DNA of 16,539 bases from Bacteroidales bacterium (GTDB taxonomy: Bacteria > Bacteroidota > Bacteroidia > Bacteroidales > UBA1715): NCBI GenBank assembly GCA_031262005.1, contig JAISIO010000084.1, positions 1 through 16,539 of the forward strand, written 5' to 3'. The notes below the pieces were generated by a model. That model did no database searches. It was not told the origin of the DNA and saw only the letters and a list, made by a program, of their open reading frames with translations. Every line of letters begins with the position of its first letter. Positions within the stretch are counted from its first letter, which is position 1. Below are positions 12,307-16,539 of the stretch, piece after piece. A program made the position numbers and the translations under genes.

Positions 12307-14760
12307 ATGAGAGTTTTAAAATTCGGAGGAACTTCGGTTCAAAATGCTGAAAATATTTCAAAATCAATAGAAATTTGTAAACAAACCTTACAACACGAAC
12401 CTCTGTTAGTAGTAGTTTCGGCACTTGGCGGAATTACCAATAAACTAATAGAAGCCAGCACAATAGCAGCCACAGGCAGTGCCAATTACGAAGCATTGTT
12501 CAATGAAATTACCGATAGACACTATCAAGTGATAGAAGATTTGCTTTCGGACAGTGTGCGTACCGATTGTCTGAACTATGTAGATACCTTGCTTACCGAA
12601 TTTAACGAAGTGTTGCAAGGATTACGCCTTATTCGTGAACTTTCGCCCCGGTCGTTGGATTTAATTTCGAGTTTCGGCGAACGCCTTTCGACATATATTA
12701 TTGCCAAAGCAATGCAGCAACAAGGCATTGATGCCGACTATTTAGACGCTCGCGAAGTGATAAAAACCGATAATACATTCGGCGCGGCAAAAGTTTTGAT
12801 AGACCAAAGTTATGCTCTCATTCAACAAAAAGTGAGCACAAGCAAAAAAACATTCGTTGCCACAGGATTTATAGCAAGCACCGCAAACGACACTATTACA
12901 ATAACCTTAGGACGTGGTGGCAGCGACTATTCTGCTGCACTTTTTGCAGCTGCCCTCAAAGCATCGGTGTTGGAAATTTGGACAGACGTAGATGGTATGA
13001 TGACTGCCGACCCACGAAAAGTACGCAAAGCATATCCAATTGCGCACGTGAGCTACGCCGAAGCTATGGAATTATCGCATTTCGGAGCAAAAGTGCTTGA
13101 GCCGCGCACAGTAATTCCTGCAATGACCGAACACATTCCGGTGATTATAAAAAACACGTTTAATCCAACCGCAGCAGGTACTCACATTACATTTGAAAAT
13201 AATCACACAAAACACAAGGTGCAAGGAATTTCGTCGATTGACGATGTGAGTTTGATTACCGTGCAAGGCAGTGGTATGATTGGCGAAGCGGGAATTTCTA
13301 TGCGTTTGTTCCGTGCAATTGCATACGCCGAAATCAATGTAATTTTGATTACGCAAGGTTCGTCGGAACATTCAATTACGTTTGCTATTTTACCAAAAGA
13401 TGTAAAAGCAGCCATGGAGGCTCTTAACAAAGAATTTGCATTGGAAATACAAACCGATTTGATTGACGAAATTCGTGTGGTGAACGATTTAAGCATTATT
13501 GCAGCCGTGGGCGAAAAAATGAAAAACATTCCCGGCGTTGCCGGAAAATTCTTTAACACTCTTGGCATCAACGGTATAAATATTCATGCAATTGCACAAG
13601 GAGCAAGCGAATTGAATATTTCGGCAGTGGTAAGTTCTGTGAATAGAAACAAGGCTTTGAATGCATTACACGAAACGTTTTTCTTATCAAACTCCAAAAC
13701 GCTGAACGTGTTTGTAGTAGGTACCGGCGTAATTGGCGGCGAACTGCTTAACCAAATTAAAGCACAGCACGATACGCTTATAGAACAAAATAATATTGAT
13801 GTGCGAGTGGTGGGAATTTCCAACATAGACGGTTATTTGATACAGGAAAAAGGCATAGACTTAGGAAATTGGGAGCAAGAAATAAAAACCAAAGGCGCAC
13901 AACCCGATTTGAAAGCATTTGTAAAAGAAATAAAAGACCTGAATTTGCGCAATAGCGTATTTGTAGACAACACTGCAAGTTACGATGTAGCAAATTGTTA
14001 CGAAGAATTGCTCGAAAAAAGTATTTCGGTGGTTACCCCCAATAAAGTGGCAAATGCAAGCGACTATGAACGCTACAAAAACATACACAAACTTGCCGCA
14101 GAAACAGGTGCACGTTTTTACTACGAAACCAATGTTGGTGCGGGACTGCCGGTTATAAGCACATTGAAAGATTTGATAAAAAGCGGCGATGAAATTATAA
14201 AAATAGAAGCTATTCTTTCGGGTTCGCTTAATTTTATTTTCAGTAATTGCAGTTCTTCTAAAGATTTTTCTACCACTGTAAAAGAAGCACGTCAGAAAGG
14301 CTATACCGAGCCTGACCCTAAAATTGACCTTTCGGGAAAAGACGTGGCGCGCAAAATTTTAATCCTTTCACGTGAAATTGGCTGCCAATACAACTTGGAA
14401 GATGTGCAGATAGAAAACTGTCTTTCGCCCGAAAGCCAAAAAACCGAAACAGTGGAACAACTGTGGGAAACGCTCGAAAAATACGACAACGCCGTGTATG
14501 CCGAAAAAATTAAAGTTGCCGAAGCCTCAGGTAAACGCATAAAATACATTGCAACCTACGAAAACGGTACTGCACGCACCGAAGTAAAAATGATAGACAG
14601 CACTCACCCATTTTACAATATTATGGGCAGCGACAATATTATTTCGTTCACCACAGCTCGCTACCGCACACAACCGTTGATTGTGATTGGTCCGGGAGCC
14701 GGAGCTGCCGTAACTGCTGCGGGAGTTTTTGCTGATATTATTCGGATTGCTAATTTTTAA
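12307..14760 (+). CDS. thrA: Bifunctional aspartokinase / homoserine dehydrogenase
   Basis: This fused enzyme catalyses the first and third steps of the aspartate pathway to threonine, methionine and isoleucine. The 817-residue protein has an N-terminal aspartokinase with KFGGTSVQNAENI at 5-17, SSFGERLS at 121-128, GRGGSDYSAA at 202-211 and TDVDGMMTADPR at 226-237. Two ACT-type regulatory segments lie between about 300 and 460 (VQGSGMIGEAGISMRLFRAI; AVGEKMKNIPGVAGKFF). The C-terminal homoserine dehydrogenase begins with the NAD(P)-binding VVGTGVIGG at 470-478, has TPNKVANAS near 577-585, and carries the catalytic-region signature YTEPDPKIDLSGKDVARK. The start at 12307 is the family start. Length matches E. 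coli ThrA (~820 aa). ACT domains imply end-product inhibition, likely by threonine. thrB and thrC do not follow; accessory genes do. Confidence 0.97.
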   Translation: MRVLKFGGTSVQNAENISKSIEICKQTLQHEPLLVVVSALGGITNKLIEASTIAATGSANYEALFNEITDRHYQVIEDLLSDSVRTDCLNYVDTLLTEFNEVLQGLRLIRELSPRSLDLISSFGERLSTYIIAKAMQQQGIDADYLDAREVIKTDNTFGAAKVLIDQSYALIQQKVSTSKKTFVATGFIASTANDTITITLGRGGSDYSAALFAAALKASVLEIWTDVDGMMTADPRKVRKAYPIAHVSYAEAMELSHFGAKVLEPRTVIPAMTEHIPVIIKNTFNPTAAGTHITFENNHTKHKVQGISSIDDVSLITVQGSGMIGEAGISMRLFRAIAYAEINVILITQGSSEHSITFAILPKDVKAAMEALNKEFALEIQTDLIDEIRVVNDLSIIAAVGEKMKNIPGVAGKFFNTLGINGINIHAIAQGASELNISAVVSSVNRNKALNALHETFFLSNSKTLNVFVVGTGVIGGELLNQIKAQHDTLIEQNNIDVRVVGISNIDGYLIQEKGIDLGNWEQEIKTKGAQPDLKAFVKEIKDLNLRNSVFVDNTASYDVANCYEELLEKSISVVTPNKVANASDYERYKNIHKLAAETGARFYYETNVGAGLPVISTLKDLIKSGDEIIKIEAILSGSLNFIFSNCSSSKDFSTTVKEARQKGYTEPDPKIDLSGKDVARKILILSREIGCQYNLEDVQIENCLSPESQKTETVEQLWETLEKYDNAVYAEKIKVAEASGKRIKYIATYENGTARTEVKMIDSTHPFYNIMGSDNIISFTTARYRTQPLIVIGPGAGAAVTAAGVFADIIRIANF

Positions 14761-14782
14761 ATTGTTCGGATTGTTATTTTTA
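14741..14782. repeat. Imperfect 24-bp tandem duplication at the thrA stop codon
   Basis: TTCGGATTG followed by CTAATTTTTA (14741-14759) is repeated 24 bp later as TTCGGATTG then TTATTTTTA (14765-14782). The stop codon lies at the end of the first copy. It suggests a local duplication at the boundary between thrA and the accessory genes. Confidence 0.55.
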
Positions 14783-14823
14783 GAAGGTTTTTGAATTTAC
14801 AGGATTTATAACCATACAATAAA

Positions 14824-15120
14824 GTGGACACAAAAGCGAGCATATTGCAATCAATGAAAGAAAATAAGCCTACGTTTGAACATTTTGGTGTAAACAAAAT
14901 AGGTTTGTTCGGGTCATACGTGCGTGGTGAGCAATCGAACACGAGCGATATTGATATTTTGGTGCATTTTGTACCCGAGAAAGAAACTTTCGACAACTTT
15001 ATGGATTTATACGATTATCTCGAAATATTGTTTAAAGACCGAAAAATAGAAGTTGTTACAACGAATGGTTTAAGTCCGCATATTGGTCAAAATATTTTAA
15101 ATGAAGTTGTATATGCCTAA
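14824..15120 (+). CDS. mntA: MntA-like minimal nucleotidyltransferase (antitoxin of HepT)
   Basis: A 98-residue protein of the MNT family. GSYVRGEQSNTSDIDILV carries the GSx10DxD nucleotidyltransferase signature (G30-S31, D42, D44), with E76 in DRKIEVV as the likely third carboxylate. Characterised MntA antitoxins AMPylate a tyrosine of the partner HepT and so silence it. The GTG start at 14824 gives the usual N-terminal helix before GVNKIGLFGS. An ATG at 14854 is a shorter option that would remove most of that helix. The stop codon overlaps the hepT start by 8 bp, so the two are cotranslated, antitoxin first. Confidence 0.88.
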   Translation: MDTKASILQSMKENKPTFEHFGVNKIGLFGSYVRGEQSNTSDIDILVHFVPEKETFDNFMDLYDYLEILFKDRKIEVVTTNGLSPHIGQNILNEVVYA

Positions 15121-15463
15121 GTTGCCTGTTAAATATTTAAAGCATATTTTAGACGAATGTCGCTATATTTTGAGTGCAACGCACAATATAAATAAAGAAG
15201 AAATGCTATGGAACGAAACTCTCAAACGAGCTCTTGTACGCAGCTTGGAAATCATTGGCGAAGCGACTAAAAAAATACCTACAGACATAAAGTTTCAATG
15301 GAAATCCATTCAATGGAAACACATGGCAGGAATGCGCGATCGATTAATTCACGATTATATGGGAATAAATTACAATATTGTGTGGGACGTTGTAAAAAAT
15401 AAAATTCCCGAATTAACCGAACAAATAGAACAAGTTATTGAAAAAGAAAATATGAACAATTAA
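15113..15463 (+). CDS. hepT: HepT-like toxin (HEPN-domain RNase, DUF86)
   Basis: This 116-residue all-helical protein has the HEPN RNase motif Rx4HxY as RDRLIHDY: R75, H80 and Y82 (numbered from ATG 15113). Tyr82 is the residue type AMPylated by MntA in studied pairs. Upstream conserved segments include NETLKRALVRSLEIIGEATKK (34-54) and WKHMAGMRD (68-76), both typical of HepT. The motif is complete, so the toxin is predicted active. ATG 15101 is an alternative that adds four residues and enlarges the overlap; 15113 gives an 8-bp overlap with mntA and a family-like start. These pairs act as toxin-antitoxin systems and often sit in defence or mobile regions, which fits the surroundings. Confidence 0.9.
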   Translation: MPKLPVKYLKHILDECRYILSATHNINKEEMLWNETLKRALVRSLEIIGEATKKIPTDIKFQWKSIQWKHMAGMRDRLIHDYMGINYNIVWDVVKNKIPELTEQIEQVIEKENMNN

Positions 15464-15484
15464 ACCATTTGCCTATGAATTGAA

Positions 15485-15521
15485 TGCGCAATTAATGCGC
15501 ACATTTTCAACATATTGAAAA
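15485..15521. other. Two small hairpins downstream of hepT
   Basis: TGCGCA-ATTAA-TGCGCA (15485-15501) forms a 6-bp GC-rich stem, followed by TTTTCAA-CATA-TTGAAAA (15504-15521), a perfect 7-bp stem. Neither has a clean T run, so termination of the mntA-hepT transcript here is possible but weak. Confidence 0.4.
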
Positions 15522-15540
15522 ACATTAAACTTTATTTTGT

Positions 15541-15685
15541 TCTTAGAAAATTTGACGATTTACAAAGTACAATAAAAGAGAGTTCGATGTTCACGTTAGT
15601 AGCGTGAACTTGACTTATTTCTTATTGTACAGGTTTCGTCAAATACCTCTAAGAGCGGGATATAGTTAAGTATCACGCTTTTTTT
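15541..15685 (+). ncRNA. Candidate structured non-coding RNA with nested stems and terminator
   Basis: Five inverted pairs are nested in order. TCTTAGA (15541-15547) pairs with TCTAAGA (15648-15654), TTTGACGA (15551-15558) with TCGTCAAA (15636-15643), GTACAATAA (15567-15575) with TTATTGTAC (15622-15630), and GTTCACG (15589-15595) with CGTGAAC (15603-15609) around a 7-nt loop. Only the internal loops are unpaired, the largest about 13/12 nt. An intrinsic terminator follows at 15655-15685. TATTTTG near 15533 is a defective -7 match. The central-bubble rod recalls 6S RNA, but the length and short terminal stem do not fit well. I cannot assign a family. Alternatives are a leader regulating the PLD-like gene, or the remains of a palindromic mobile element. 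Confidence 0.5.
15655..15685 (+). terminator. Intrinsic terminator ending the structured RNA
   Basis: GCG (15655-15657) pairs with CGC (15676-15678) and GATA (15659-15662) with TATC (15671-15674), with one mismatch between them and an 8-nt loop. T7 follows (15679-15685). It sits 42 bp before the PLD-like ATG and would stop transcripts of the structured RNA before that gene unless antiterminated. Confidence 0.65.
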
Positions 15686-15727
15686 ATTTCAGAATCACAT
15701 TATAATCACAAATAAATATTACATAGT

Positions 15728-16465
15728 ATGGCAAAATTTTTAGACACAACGGGAGTTTCTTATCATTTAGGGGAACTTATGAAAGAAACATCAGAAAAAT
15801 TAATTCTTATTAGCCCTTATCTTCAATTTTCAGATAGAATAAAACAACTTCTTACAAATCTAAATCTTCGCAAGAAAGATATTCGGATTATTTATAGAGA
15901 AAATAAACTTCAAGTTGATGAAACCAAATAGTTAGAAGGGCAACAACCTGGTATTCGGACAAGTATCTGTAAAAATCTACATGCTAAATGTTATATAAAT
16001 GAGAAAGAAGCGATTATAACTTCTATGAATTTATATCAATTTTCTCAGGAAAATAATAACGAAATGGGAATACATTTTACAAAAGAAGAAGACCCTGAAT
16101 TATATAAAAAAACAAATGAAGAGGTACAACGTCTGTTAGAAATAAGTGATGAAATAATAATTTCCATAAAAAAAGTTGAAGAAGAAACGCCCTTAAAAAC
16201 AGAAACAAAACTCTCTTACAAACCATCAGGCAAAAACGTTTCAACATCGGCATTAGCAAAAGAAATGAAAATTTCGTCAAAAGAATTGTTTGCAAAATTT
16301 GAAAAACTTGGTTTAATTACTAAAAATTTTGATGAATGGGAATTAACCAAACGCGGCGAAAAGATGGGCGGTCAAATCAAAAATGGGCAGTATGGACAAT
16401 ATATAGCGTGGGCAGAAAATATCAAGGATATAATAGATATGTCTGCCGATGATTTACCATTGTAA
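15728..16465 (+). pseudogene. PLD-like domain protein interrupted by an in-frame TAG
   Basis: Reading from ATG 15728, the frame is broken only by TAG at 15929-15931 (codon 68) and otherwise stays open to TAA at 16463-16465, 245 residues in all. Before the stop is a PLD-type strand (KLILISPYLQFSDRIKQLL, IRIIYREN). After it comes HAKCYINEKEAIITSMN, an HxKx4(D/E)x6xSxN phospholipase-D-like motif with His85 and a conservative Glu for Asp. The C-terminus has a predicted winged-helix-like segment (STSALAKEMKISSKELFAKF) and TKRGEKMGGQIKNGQYGQYI, resembling the KilA-C/antirepressor C-terminal fold. The context ETK-stop-LEGQQ suggests a former TGG (Trp) codon. TAG is used as a normal stop elsewhere in the window, so programmed recoding is unlikely. 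A restart at ATG 16025 could yield only the C-terminal part, without His85. Confidence 0.75.
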
Positions 16466-16539
16466 TCGTATATTAAAGAAAAAGAAGTAGCATACGAGTT
16501 TGCAATAAATTTACTTCAAAGGACGGCAAAGTCGGAAAT
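16466..16539 (+). other. Right-edge sequence with open frame after the PLD-like stop
   Basis: The 74 bases to the edge stay open only in the same frame as the PLD-like gene, reading SYIKEKEVAYEFAINLLQ and onward, with no usable start codon. This could be non-coding by chance, or part of a longer decayed frame beyond the TAA. It is too short to decide. Confidence 0.25.

Noticed and set aside
15541..15685. Retron msr-msd or 6S RNA
   Set aside because: No reverse transcriptase gene is nearby in the visible sequence, and the length and short terminal stem do not match 6S RNA well; left as an unassigned structured RNA.
15929..15931. TAG in the PLD-like gene as a recoded sense codon
   Set aside because: TAG ends other intact genes here (the LuxR-type regulator and the acyltransferase), no downstream recoding structure was evident, and a TGG-to-TAG mutation is simpler.

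Overview
The window looks like a chromosome segment of a Bacteroidota (Bacteroidetes) bacterium. The base composition is AT-rich. Several genes are preceded by the phylum's -7 promoter element TAnnTTTG, and Shine-Dalgarno sequences are mostly absent. The gene set is also typical: a START-like domain protein, a small RRM protein, BatC/BatD, a rhomboid protease and a fused aspartokinase-homoserine dehydrogenase. No rRNA, tRNA, CRISPR array or intact insertion sequence was seen.

Positions 1-5142 (minus strand) hold conserved housekeeping genes. In order of transcription these are a one-RRM RNA-binding protein with its own promoter and terminator, mutL, a rhomboid protease, a START-like protein, and an LptF/LptG-type permease that runs off the left edge. 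ddl (D-Ala-D-Ala ligase, plus strand) follows. It ends in a ~105-bp GC-rich palindromic element of REP/BIME type. An inverted copy lies at 9334-9437, also between convergent gene ends.

Positions 6514-9249, between the two palindromic elements, hold the most unusual locus. A LuxI/FeeM-like N-acyltransferase overlaps a ThiF/MoeB-type adenylating enzyme by 8 bp, and the pair ends in a strong terminator. Diverging from them across a 490-bp AT-rich spacer is a regulator with a PAS-like domain and a LuxR-type HTH. The spacer has a 20-bp palindrome just upstream of the predicted acyltransferase -33 box (about -42, the classical lux-box position), a second palindrome, three degenerate 22-bp direct repeats and a strong intrinsic-terminator hairpin. 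I read this as a candidate signal-synthesis and response module. No named system of this composition comes to mind, but that is inference.

Positions 9447-11878 (minus) carry batC and batD, with no batA/batB beside them. After a 428-bp intergenic region with pyrimidine-rich degenerate repeats comes thrA (12307-14760, plus), without thrB or thrC next to it. The right end (14.8-16.5 kb) is accessory DNA: an MntA-HepT toxin-antitoxin pair, a ~145-nt structured-RNA candidate with nested stems and its own terminator, and a PLD-like gene interrupted by a single in-frame TAG.
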